Origin: Bacteroidaceae bacterium
Lineage (GTDB): Bacteria; Bacteroidota; Bacteroidia; Bacteroidales; Bacteroidaceae
Direction: 5' to 3'
Assembly: GCA_017471185.1 (NCBI GenBank)
Contig: JAFUVZ010000012.1
Span: forward strand, 1 to 58,047
DNA length: 58,047 nucleotides
In this document: positions 17,816 through 24,785 of the stretch, piece by piece
Position numbering within the stretch: the stretch's first letter is position 1
Layout: each line of letters opens with the position of its first letter
The notes under the pieces: generated by a model
The model's database searches: none
Seen by the model: only the letters and a program-made list of their open reading frames with translations
Told to the model about the DNA's origin: nothing
Made by a program: the position numbers and the translations under genes

Positions 17816-18055
17816 ATTTCGGAAGTATTTAGATTCTTTGGATTCTCCTTCTTCTTTTACAGTAAGGAGCATGAGCCTGTCCACGTTCACGTTGAAGGGA
17901 ACGGTGGCATGGCTAAGTTCGTATGGAACGGAAGCGAGTTCACATTGCTTGTAAAGGAGAAGATAAAGGCAAATGACCTGAAGAAGATTAAGGCGGTCAT
18001 CGATGAGAATGCCGACCTGATTATCAAGCGTTGGGAGGAGCATTTTAATAGTTAA
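17816..18055 (+). CDS. DUF4160 protein with apparent ATT start
   Basis: A 79-residue frame that a normal ORF search misses because it has no ATG, GTG or TTG start. It reads SEVFRFFGFSFFFYSKEHEP, then VHVHVEGNGGMAKFVWNG and ends KRWEEHFNS. This is the whole DUF4160 domain, including the histidine cluster HEPVHVHV. An in-frame TGA lies four codons upstream, so translation must begin at ATT (17816) or the start codon has mutated. A promoter-like CATCTTTG lies at 17780-17787. The DUF2442 gene follows 16 bases later. Such DUF4160/DUF2442 pairs are common and are sometimes proposed as toxin-antitoxin-like modules; the function is unproven. Confidence 0.75.
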   Translation: MSEVFRFFGFSFFFYSKEHEPVHVHVEGNGGMAKFVWNGSEFTLLVKEKIKANDLKKIKAVIDENADLIIKRWEEHFNS

Positions 18056-18071
18056 CATAGGGGGATACGTT

Positions 18072-18479
18072 ATGAAGATTACAAAGATTTGGTTTAATAC
18101 TGATCATATATTCGGCAGAGACGAAGAGGGAAAGGAGTACAGCCAGTCGCTGATCTGGTACCCTAAGTTGAGGACAGCATCCGATGACGAACGTAGCCAA
18201 TACACCTTTGGCTATGACGGCATCCATTGGCGTAGTCTCGATGAAGACATCAGTTTTGAGAGCTTTGCTTATGAAGATTCAGAGCCATCAGCCCTTCAGC
18301 GTTTTTTTCTGACCCACAAGGAAATCAACGTGGCAGAGTTCGCCCGTTCTATTGGAATGAACGCCACACTACTGCGTAACTATATCAATGGCTTCAAGAA
18401 GTCTTCTGCTGAGAGGGAAAGTGAAATCCTTGCCCATATTCATAAACTGGGTAAGGAGATGATAGCTGCCTGCTTCTAA
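18072..18479 (+). CDS. DUF2442 protein with C-terminal helix-turn-helix
   Basis: A 135-residue protein. Residues 1-70 fit DUF2442 (KITKIWFNTDHIF, and YDGIHWRSLDEDISFE near 50-65). Residues 85-130 look like a helix-turn-helix DNA-binding segment (VAEFARSIGMNATLLRNYINGFKK). It is 16 bases downstream of the DUF4160 frame, so it is probably cotranscribed with it. The pairing of a small conserved domain with a DNA-binding partner fits an autoregulated two-gene module, but that is inference. A GACTATTTG hairpin terminator follows the next gene. Confidence 0.8.
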   Translation: MKITKIWFNTDHIFGRDEEGKEYSQSLIWYPKLRTASDDERSQYTFGYDGIHWRSLDEDISFESFAYEDSEPSALQRFFLTHKEINVAEFARSIGMNATLLRNYINGFKKSSAERESEILAHIHKLGKEMIAACF

Positions 18480-18591
18480 ACTAAAGGGAAAGAAAAACGA
18501 TGATGAACATTCAGCACCACACAGCCTCGTAATGTTTAATCGAGACGGCATGAGACAGCCATCTGTGTCGCCTCATAACATTTACGAGACA

Positions 18592-18840
18592 ATGAGTAGA
18601 AGTAGAAAGCGAATGCCAGTCAGCACATGGTGCTGCTGCAAGTCGCAAAAGAAAGGAAAGCAGGCGAGTAACCGCAAGTTCCGCCGTAAGGCACATGTGT
18701 TGTTACATCAGGGAAAGCATCATCTTCTTCCCTTGAAGTCCTTCGAGGTGATGAGTCCTTGGAATTTAGGTGGTGATGGAAAGCATTTCTGTGGCTTTCA
18801 TCCAGAAGAAGAGTGGTTCGTTAAGCTGATGAGAAAATGA
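18592..18840 (+). CDS. Small basic conserved protein, MSRSRKR type
   Basis: An 82-residue, strongly basic protein that begins MSRSRKRMPVSTWCCCKSQ and continues KASNRKFRRK-like. Short proteins with an MSRSYKKTP start and an N-x-x-x-R-R motif are widespread hypothetical proteins in Bacteroidota and their phages. The start at 18592 is chosen because the family begins there; the frame extends up to 18532. Several cysteines suggest a metal site. Function unknown. Confidence 0.6.
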   Translation: MSRSRKRMPVSTWCCCKSQKKGKQASNRKFRRKAHVLLHQGKHHLLPLKSFEVMSPWNLGGDGKHFCGFHPEEEWFVKLMRK

Positions 18841-18845
18841 GTTTC

Positions 18846-18885
18846 GACTATTTGGACATAAATGTATCAAATAGTCCCAATTTTT
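18846..18885 (+). terminator. Rho-independent terminator
   Basis: GACTATTTG at 18846-18854 pairs perfectly with CAAATAGTC at 18868-18876, followed by a T-rich run. It closes the transcript of the DUF4160/DUF2442/MSRSRKR group. Confidence 0.8.
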
Positions 18886-18900
18886 ACCTCTAATCATATT

Positions 18901-18937
18901 GAAACGGCATCATTTGGTGTCGTTTCTTTCATTTTTT
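18901..18937 (+). terminator. Second terminator hairpin
   Basis: GAAACGGCA pairs with TGTCGTTTC (one G-T pair) across an eight-base loop and is followed by TTTCATTTTTTT. It stands just before the promoter of the RNA at 18986. Confidence 0.75.
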
Positions 18938-18971
18938 TCCTTTTGTTGCTCAAAGTTCCGAGAAAAATGAC

Positions 18972-18979
18972 TATATTTG
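18972..18979 (+). promoter_or_regulatory. Promoter -7 box for the structured RNA
   Basis: TATATTTG is a full match to TAnnTTTG. TTTTGTTG about 22 bases upstream can serve as the -33 element. Transcription would begin near 18986. Confidence 0.7.
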
Positions 18980-18985
18980 CAGCGT

Positions 18986-19167
18986 GTTCTCGAAAGAGTG
19001 GCACAAAGACATAGGCTCTTACATCACCGAATCACCACCTCGAAGATAAAACGAGCCATATATCAAAAGCTATTAGAGCGTCGCGCCATGTGCGCAGACG
19101 TTTCTATGAAGCTTTTGAGGTTTGTGGTGAACCTTGGTGATGCGTAGAGATAGTCTGCGCATTTTTT
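18986..19167 (+). ncRNA. Structured RNA or leader with terminator
   Basis: About 180 bases with a coherent fold. P1: AAGAG (18994-18998) with CTCTT (19016-19020). P2: TCACC and TCACCAC (19024-19038) with GTGGTGA and GGTGA (19124-19140). Inside P2 are P3: CTCG (19039-19042) with CGAG (19052-19055), and P4: TCAAAAGCT (19063-19071) with AGCTTTTGA (19110-19118), topped by CGTCGCGC with GCGCaGACG (19079-19100). The 3' end has ATGCG with CGCAT followed by TTTTTT (19140-19167). TGCGCAGAC in P4 (19091-19099) is also perfectly complementary to GTCTGCGCA at 19153-19161, so a rival pairing with the terminator is possible. It could be a small RNA or a regulatory leader of the operon that starts at 19198. 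No known family is recognised. Confidence 0.65.
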
Positions 19168-19197
19168 CATGGTATTAACTTCAAAACTTATAGAGCT

Positions 19198-19740
19198 ATG
19201 AGCGAAATTGAAAAAAAAGAATTTGAAGAATTCTTAGAGTGGAAAAAAGAAAAGTCAAGTCAGACAGATAGCACTAGACCTGACAATCAAATCACCAATA
19301 ATGTTAGTTCAACATCAGTAGAAAATACCCAATCTTCTGGTTGTGGTTGGAAATCAGGCTGTGGCATAGGATGTCTAGGGGTCATTATTCTTTTTTTGAT
19401 TTTCGCTGCTATAGGAGGCAACTCTCAAAAGCAAGCCGGAAATGATGTTGTAGATTGGTCAGAAGCTTCTGTAATGTCTGAACAGTTTCTCAAAGACCTT
19501 ATGAAATATCCTGATGATGTTGAATTTATCAAAGAATCACGGAATGTTAGCGAAGAAGGAAACAAGGTCTTTAAGGTGACAGGACGTATGAAAGCAAATA
19601 ATTCATTCGGGCAGTCAGTTCCTTATACGTACAATATTAGGATTAAATATAATGGAGGCGACTGGTCATCTAAATATAACTGGTCAAGAGTTGGTGGTAA
19701 TCTTTATAATGAAGCGACTCAAGAGTTTACAGAGTTCTAA
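19198..19740 (+). CDS. Predicted single-pass membrane protein
   Basis: A 180-residue protein. A charged N-terminal helix (SEIEKKEFEEFLEWKKEKSS), a Ser/Thr/Asn-rich linker and a Cys/Gly stretch (GCGWKSGCGIGCLG) precede one membrane helix at about 62-76. A C-terminal domain of about 100 residues follows (FLKDLMKYPDDVEFIK, VFKVTGRMKANNSFG). The family is not recognised. It is the first gene after the structured RNA and is A+T richer than the core genes. The layout (cytoplasmic coil, membrane, soluble domain) suggests an envelope partner for the AAA+ protein downstream. Confidence 0.75.
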   Translation: MSEIEKKEFEEFLEWKKEKSSQTDSTRPDNQITNNVSSTSVENTQSSGCGWKSGCGIGCLGVIILFLIFAAIGGNSQKQAGNDVVDWSEASVMSEQFLKDLMKYPDDVEFIKESRNVSEEGNKVFKVTGRMKANNSFGQSVPYTYNIRIKYNGGDWSSKYNWSRVGGNLYNEATQEFTEF

Positions 19741-19782
19741 TTTAATGATTGTATCATAATTAGCAGCAGACATTCTGGAAAT

Positions 19783-20199
19783 ATGAAAAAAATTATATTT
19801 ATCCTCGTAACATTGGTGTCATTTATATCCGCAAGTGCACAAGAAGAAAAGATCATCGATATGAACAGAACCTTCAATATATCCGGCGAATGTATAATGT
19901 TCTCAAAGACACCGGTGCCGAAACGTGAAGATCTTTGCAACTTAACTTTTGAGTTTGCTAATAAGGTTTTGATAAATGAGAACTCCGTGACACTTAAATT
20001 GAAAGATGCAGACGGTCATGCCGTTGACTTCTATTCATGGAACGACGGTGTGCATATTATGCTTCTCATAGGCAAGGATGGGAACAAAATGTATACAGTA
20101 AGCGATGATACTTTCTCACACCTATGCATTATGGAGATAGAGAAGGGGAAATGGGGTATATCCGTATCATCTGAGTTAATTGATGAATGGGCTAAGTAA
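19783..20199 (+). CDS. Small exported protein
   Basis: A 138-residue protein with a clear signal peptide (KKIIFILVTLVSFISASAQ, likely cut after SAQ). The mature part is about 118 residues with alternating hydrophobic strands (NLTFEFANKVLINENSVTLKL and MYTVSDDTF) and two or three cysteines. No family is recognised. It lies 42 bases after the membrane-protein gene and 19 bases before the AAA+ gene, so it belongs to the same operon. Confidence 0.75.
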   Translation: MKKIIFILVTLVSFISASAQEEKIIDMNRTFNISGECIMFSKTPVPKREDLCNLTFEFANKVLINENSVTLKLKDADGHAVDFYSWNDGVHIMLLIGKDGNKMYTVSDDTFSHLCIMEIEKGKWGISVSSELIDEWAK

Positions 20200-20218
20200 T
20201 TATTCTTATTTTAGAGGT

Positions 20219-22435
20219 ATGGCTTGGAACTATCGTAAGAGAGTAAAAATCGCTCCAGGAGTTCATCTTAACTTCAGTAAAAGCGGAGTCAGTACGTCTA
20301 TTGGTCCCAAAGGTGCCAAAGTTACATTTGGAAAAAATGGCACGTATATGAGTACAAGTATACCTGGTACTGGACTATATAGTCGTCAAAAGATTAGTGG
20401 AAGTAAGAGTACATCCTCGAACAATGGTAATAGCATTGATCAAAATGGATGTTCAGGATGCATTATTGTAGGCGTTAGCCTCGGTTTGGTTATCCTTGGT
20501 GGTATCTGTGTAAGCACAGGAAACTCAATTGCAGTATTGATTGGCATTATCTTCATAGTTATTGCTATAATCATTTTTTACAAATCAATTATCGCTGTAA
20601 GCAATGAAGCTTCTTCAACTGAAGTTCCCACACAGATAATCGACAATGCATACAACGAAGATGTCGTAGAATCTCCTGATAGCCATCAGGACGTGCAACT
20701 AGAGAATCCTATTGTTGACGAGTCAAAGAAATTCCTTGGAATTTATGACCCATTATTTGAGGATGCCGCTAATTTAATTATTCGCGAACAAAGTGGTTCA
20801 ACAAGTCTCATTCAACGAAAATACTCCATTGGTTACAACCGAGCAGGTCTTATAATGGATCAATTAGAGAAGGTTGGCGTTGTAGGCCCTTCTCATGGTT
20901 CCATGCCTCGTGAAGTATTATTGCAAAGTGAAGATGATTGGCTAATACTTAAAAGCCAGTTGCTTACAAAACTTGCTAAACACAAATTGGAAGAGCCTTA
21001 TACAGAATCATCATCCATAGGCCTTACGGAAGGACGGTTTAATCTTATCAAATCTGCAAGTGACAATCTTTGCGCTTTTATGGTCAAAGTTGGGAGGAAA
21101 AAGAAAGTGAGAGCCAAACTGGATGAGATTTTACAACTTGAAAATAACGATGGTACTCCTTGGCCTGTAACAAAAAAAGTACAAATAGCGACTTTTGCTG
21201 ACATCTCTCGTTGCTATAATGGTTTGGGACATAATTTTTCTCTTGATGACGATGAAGAAAATATAGGCATCTACCTGTTCATGGGCAAATACCTTAAGCC
21301 TGATGTGGAAATATCATTCAATAATGTATCTCAATGCAAATATTCTCTTAAGGATTCCTTTTCAGGTGTATTGGAAACCTCGGACTTGCTCAATAAGAAC
21401 GCAAAAATGGCATCTAATGAGTTCTTCCTCCAAAAAGTTTTAGGTGAATGCGACAGAGAGCTTCAAACACAATACATGACTCTGATATATCGTTTCGCAT
21501 CTGCTGTTGCAAAGGCTGACGGTCAAGTTAGTGAAACAGAAGAGAAATGGCTTTCGGAAATTATGAAATCCCAAGAATCAAACATTGGGAATGGTTCAAA
21601 CGTGCGAACTACAACGAATCAGGAGCAAGGTGCTGTAGAATCTCCGTATGATATGCTTAACGACTTGATTGGGTTATCTTCTGTTAAAGATGAAATCACA
21701 AAACTGGCTAATTTTATAAAGATTCAGCAAGTACGAAAAAGTAAGGGGTTGAAGACTCCTGACATTTCTTACCATTGTGTTTTTACAGGAAATCCTGGCA
21801 CGGGAAAGACCACAGTTGCACGGATTATGGCAAGCATTTATAAGGATTTAGGAATATTAAAAAAAGGCCATTTGGTTGAAACGGATAGGTCTGGATTAGT
21901 GGCAGAGTACGTCGGGCAGACTGCTGTCAAAACTAACAAAATCATAGATTCAGCATTGGATGGTGTCTTGTTTATTGATGAAGCATATTCTCTAGTTCAG
22001 GGTGCCAAAGAGGATTTTGGACAAGAGGCCATATCTACTTTGCTTAAACGTATGGAAGATGATAGGAATCGACTTGTTGTAATACTGGCTGGTTATAGTA
22101 CAGAGATGAAAACATTTATAGATTCAAACCCTGGTTTACAATCACGCTTTAATCGATACATACACTTTTCAGACTACAATGCGGACGAATTGAAACAGAT
22201 ATTCCTTCTAAATGCGAAGAGAAATCAGTACTTTTTAGATAATGAAGCAATGATAAAACTTGAAAAGTTGATGTCTACTGCTATTGCCAACAAGGATAAA
22301 AATTTTGGAAATGCTCGCTTTGTGAGAAATCTATTTGAGAAATCTATCCAAAATCAGGCTATGCGTTTATCATCACAGCCAAATATTACAGAAGAAATCC
22401 TATCCACACTGATAGCTGAAGACTTCCCAGAATGA
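20219..22435 (+). CDS. DUF4236 / FtsK-gamma-like / TerB-like / AAA+ ATPase
   Basis: A 738-residue multidomain protein. Residues 1-55 are DUF4236 (AWNYRKRVKIAPGVHLNFSK, SIPGTGLYSR). Two membrane segments lie at about 78-125. Residues 177-234 match the FtsK gamma winged helix (DPLFEDAANLIIREQ, IGYNRAGLIMDQLE, PREVLL), the DNA-sequence reader of chromosome translocases. A TerB-like helical region ends near 455 (AVAKADGQVSETEEKWLSEI). Residues 490-738 form a CbbX/SpoVK-type AAA+ domain with Walker A GNPGTGKT at 524-531, Walker B VLFIDEA at 583-589, and the arginine stretch LQSRFNRYIHF. ATG at 20219 is chosen because DUF4236 begins MAW; the frame can extend to 20180. It appears to be a membrane-tethered ATPase with a DNA-binding module. 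Its function is not known. Confidence 0.85.
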   Translation: MAWNYRKRVKIAPGVHLNFSKSGVSTSIGPKGAKVTFGKNGTYMSTSIPGTGLYSRQKISGSKSTSSNNGNSIDQNGCSGCIIVGVSLGLVILGGICVSTGNSIAVLIGIIFIVIAIIIFYKSIIAVSNEASSTEVPTQIIDNAYNEDVVESPDSHQDVQLENPIVDESKKFLGIYDPLFEDAANLIIREQSGSTSLIQRKYSIGYNRAGLIMDQLEKVGVVGPSHGSMPREVLLQSEDDWLILKSQLLTKLAKHKLEEPYTESSSIGLTEGRFNLIKSASDNLCAFMVKVGRKKKVRAKLDEILQLENNDGTPWPVTKKVQIATFADISRCYNGLGHNFSLDDDEENIGIYLFMGKYLKPDVEISFNNVSQCKYSLKDSFSGVLETSDLLNKNAKMASNEFFLQKVLGECDRELQTQYMTLIYRFASAVAKADGQVSETEEKWLSEIMKSQESNIGNGSNVRTTTNQEQGAVESPYDMLNDLIGLSSVKDEITKLANFIKIQQVRKSKGLKTPDISYHCVFTGNPGTGKTTVARIMASIYKDLGILKKGHLVETDRSGLVAEYVGQTAVKTNKIIDSALDGVLFIDEAYSLVQGAKEDFGQEAISTLLKRMEDDRNRLVVILAGYSTEMKTFIDSNPGLQSRFNRYIHFSDYNADELKQIFLLNAKRNQYFLDNEAMIKLEKLMSTAIANKDKNFGNARFVRNLFEKSIQNQAMRLSSQPNITEEILSTLIAEDFPE

Positions 22436-22542
22436 TGAGCATCCAATGAAATTCATATTATTTGGGATAGTACAATTTAACTCAAAGCATCAATTAACGT
22501 AGTATAGACTATCTTAATGAAAAAATCAAAATTCTATTAAAT

Positions 22543-23052
22543 ATGAAACAGGTATTTTATTCTGTGAATTTGAAAAGTTTAGTTGTTGCCTTAGGGGTAA
22601 TGCTTGTAAGTATTACAGCCTCTGCTCAGAAATTTGAGACCCATAAAGTGGTTATGGCTGATAACGGAATTTCCACGAAATCTGTGAAAATCAAACCAGC
22701 CTCATTTTTCTCAGTCAAGAAAGATAATCGTATCAAGTGGATTACTATCGAAACAGACAACAAATCAATTACTATAAAAGCCATAGCGAACACAACGAAG
22801 AATAGCAGAAGTTGTGATCTTGTGTTGCTTGATGAAAATGGAAATGCGGTTGATACACTGAAAGTCGAGCAGAACGGGAAGATTTCAACATCTACTTTAA
22901 GCACAGCTTCAAGATTGACAGGAAGCTCAACAAGTAGGTCTGCTACAAAAAGCGTCTCAGGAGGGCAGTGTGCTGCAAGAACAAAAAAAGGTAGCCGCTG
23001 CTCCAGAAAAGCTACAGCTGGCAGTATTTATTGTTGGCAACATAATAAATAA
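22543..23052 (+). CDS. Exported protein with BACON-like and C-terminal Cys/His (DUF5763-like) domains
   Basis: A 169-residue protein with a signal peptide (LVVALGVMLVSITASAQ). Residues 30-112 resemble a BACON-like immunoglobulin fold ending VDTLKVEQNGK. After a Ser/Thr linker, the last 30 residues are a Cys-Cys-Cys-His motif (QCAARTKKGSRCSRKA, YCWQH) that resembles DUF5763 and is common in phage and mobile-element proteins. The pairing of an exported beta domain with this motif is unusual. It is 107 bases downstream of the AAA+ gene and may be cotranscribed. Confidence 0.75.
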   Translation: MKQVFYSVNLKSLVVALGVMLVSITASAQKFETHKVVMADNGISTKSVKIKPASFFSVKKDNRIKWITIETDNKSITIKAIANTTKNSRSCDLVLLDENGNAVDTLKVEQNGKISTSTLSTASRLTGSSTSRSATKSVSGGQCAARTKKGSRCSRKATAGSIYCWQHNK

Positions 23053-23066
23053 GCGGTTTTACAACA

Positions 23067-23537
23067 TTACCAGTCTTCAAGATTAGCTTTTGTCTCTTTA
23101 AGGGAATAATAGTCATTATGAGTTTTCTTTCCCTTTTGGATGCTGCCTAGCTTCTTATAGGATGGGGCATCATCGAAGAGTTTTTCAATGTCTCTCATTC
23201 TGATGATGGTCTTTCCCCGAAACTGCTTTGCCTGCAGTCCTTGTAGCCCAAGATAAATGTAGATAGTACTTCGGCAAACGCTAAGAAGCCTTGCTGCCTC
23301 TGCGGGAGAAAGAAACTGTTTGTCTTTCAGCGTGTCATTGAAGTGCTTCTTCTCATCAACTCTTCTTGAGAAAGTGCTCAAATCGATAGTGCTGTCGGGA
23401 GGTGTGCACTTGCCTGATTGCACATTTCTCTTGTACCTATAAGCCTGATTGCAACATTTACTGCTGCAAAACCTTGCTGTGACCATCTGACCAATGAAGG
23501 TTTTATGAAACCATTCGCATTTCTTAACTATTTCCAT
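23067..23537 (-). CDS. Excisionase-like helix-turn-helix protein with zinc-finger-like N-terminus
   Basis: A 156-residue protein. The N-terminal CEWFHKTFIGQMVTARFCSSKCC resembles a small zinc finger. Residues 72-130 are a MerR/excisionase-type helix-turn-helix (FLSPAEAARLLSVCRSTIYIYL, then GKTIIRMRDIEKLF). Such proteins sit beside tyrosine recombinases in Bacteroidota integrative elements and direct excision, but no recombinase is present here. Three phased TGTCCAA repeats lie directly upstream. It faces the AAA+ operon with a 14-base gap between stops. Confidence 0.82.
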   Translation of the reverse strand: MEIVKKCEWFHKTFIGQMVTARFCSSKCCNQAYRYKRNVQSGKCTPPDSTIDLSTFSRRVDEKKHFNDTLKDKQFLSPAEAARLLSVCRSTIYIYLGLQGLQAKQFRGKTIIRMRDIEKLFDDAPSYKKLGSIQKGKKTHNDYYSLKETKANLEDW

Positions 23538-23582
23538 ATGTCCTATTCTTGTATGTTATTATTCCTATTTTCTGTTTAACTC

Positions 23583-23609
23583 TGTCCAAGTCTGTCCAAA
23601 TGTGTCCAA
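23583..23609. promoter_or_regulatory. Three TGTCCAA repeats at 10-base spacing
   Basis: TGTCCAA occurs at 23583-23589, 23593-23599 and 23603-23609, exactly one DNA turn apart. Worn copies (GTGCCA) follow at 23612 and 23641. They lie upstream of the excisionase-like gene and could be its binding sites. Confidence 0.6.
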
Positions 23610-24213
23610 CGTGTGCCAGTCAGAGACATAGAGCGAGCATGTGCCAACGTTGGGATTTTCCCAAACGTACAAATAACGTATAAAAATGAGCGAATAAATA
23701 TCATCAACGATTAACGCTGATGATATGGAGAGTGTGGAGTTGCATGGAAATAAACGATTTAGTCATATCGAATAATATCGAATGATGACCGTTAATCGTA
23801 TTCTATTTTCCATACATATTATTATAAATTGTGCGTTCCATGGGGTCAGATTCAGACTAAATGGGTGATGAGCTGAATGAGAGGGAATAAGAAGGCAAAA
23901 TGTTACTGAGTGATTAATTTTACTCTGGGAACAAAATAGACCAAAATATTTGGTAGTTTCACAAAAACTCCAAAACTTTGGTACAGAAAATAAACTTAAT
24001 ATGCAAAATACACGGGTTAGTAGCTGAAAAGCTATCGAAAACATCCCGCTCGGGTGAGATATACCGAAGCACAAGCCTCCGAAAGGGGGCTTTATTCATA
24101 ACAATGAATATGGGAAAAGGAAAAAGAAAAAGTTGAAGTTAGGCTAAAGAATGGATACATCTTGCATAGACCTGATAATTGGAGGTGAATGTATGCAATA
24201 CATGTGTAATCAT
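23610..24213. other. A+T-rich intergenic stretch without a supported gene
   Basis: About 600 bases. The only long frame (minus strand, 23763-24074) has a composition unlike a real protein. A hairpin with AAGCCTCC-gaaa-GGGGGCTT followed by TATT at about 24074-24099 could terminate plus-strand transcripts. The palindrome-like TGTATGCAATACA lies at about 24192-24204. Confidence 0.6.
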
Positions 24214-24242
24214 AAAGGAGTAAGGCAATGCCTTACTCCTTA
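24214..24242. terminator. Bidirectional terminator
   Basis: A 12-base perfect stem, AAGGAGTAAGGC with GCCTTACTCCTT, around an AAT loop. It sits directly after the stop of the histidine phosphatase gene on the minus strand and closes the accessory region on its left. Confidence 0.85.
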
Positions 24243-24773
24243 TTATATCTCTATCTCAATGATTCCTCCGTAGGGCACCAGGGTGGTGAAGGCGGTGGCG
24301 AAGGTGGCTTGTCCGGCATAGACCTGGGCGCAGGCCAGTACGCCTCCGTGGGCAAAGATGGCCACACGCTGATAAGGTTGTTGGCGAAGCTCGTCGAGGA
24401 ACTGACTGACACGCTGGTATTGCATCACGAATGACTCGCCATGAGGAGTGGGGGTATGGATGTAATCCTTGTACCATTCATCGATAACGGGGTCTTTGAT
24501 TTCGTCATAAAGCTGCATCTCCCAATCTCCCATGTTCATTTCCAACAGCCGTTTGTCGGGCTCGGCATCTGGATAACCGCAGAAGGTGGCGAGTTTGACG
24601 GCTCGCGTGAGCGGACTGCAATAGACTTTGTCGAAAGGACGGTGTGCCTCCAGATTTTCATTCACCTGGGTTGCTTCCTGGGGGAATGATGCCTTGACTG
24701 CCACATCGGTCTGTCCGTAGCAGATGCCTGGAGGAACATTAACTGAAGTATGGCGTATAAGTGTAATTTTCAT
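24243..24773 (-). CDS. Histidine phosphatase family protein (CobC-like)
   Basis: A phosphoglycerate-mutase-fold phosphatase of 176 residues. The catalytic loop is LIRHTSV (phospho-histidine in RHT rather than the usual RHG), followed by GICYGQTDV, CSPLTRA, the acid region LLEMNMGDWE and the second histidine in FAHGG. This pattern, with RHT and YGQTD, is that of alpha-ribazole phosphatases (CobC) of cobalamin assembly. No other cobalamin gene is nearby, so the substrate is left open. Confidence 0.85.
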   Translation of the reverse strand: MKITLIRHTSVNVPPGICYGQTDVAVKASFPQEATQVNENLEAHRPFDKVYCSPLTRAVKLATFCGYPDAEPDKRLLEMNMGDWEMQLYDEIKDPVIDEWYKDYIHTPTPHGESFVMQYQRVSQFLDELRQQPYQRVAIFAHGGVLACAQVYAGQATFATAFTTLVPYGGIIEIEI

Positions 24774-24785
24774 AAAATGTAATTA

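Noticed and set aside
17684-18058. 124-residue minus-strand frame
   Set aside because: It is the reverse shadow of the DUF4160 frame, which has clear family sequence on the plus strand.
23763-24074. 103-residue minus-strand frame
   Set aside because: Rich in Phe, Ser, Cys and Ile with no motif, start site or neighbours; it looks like A+T-rich noncoding sequence.
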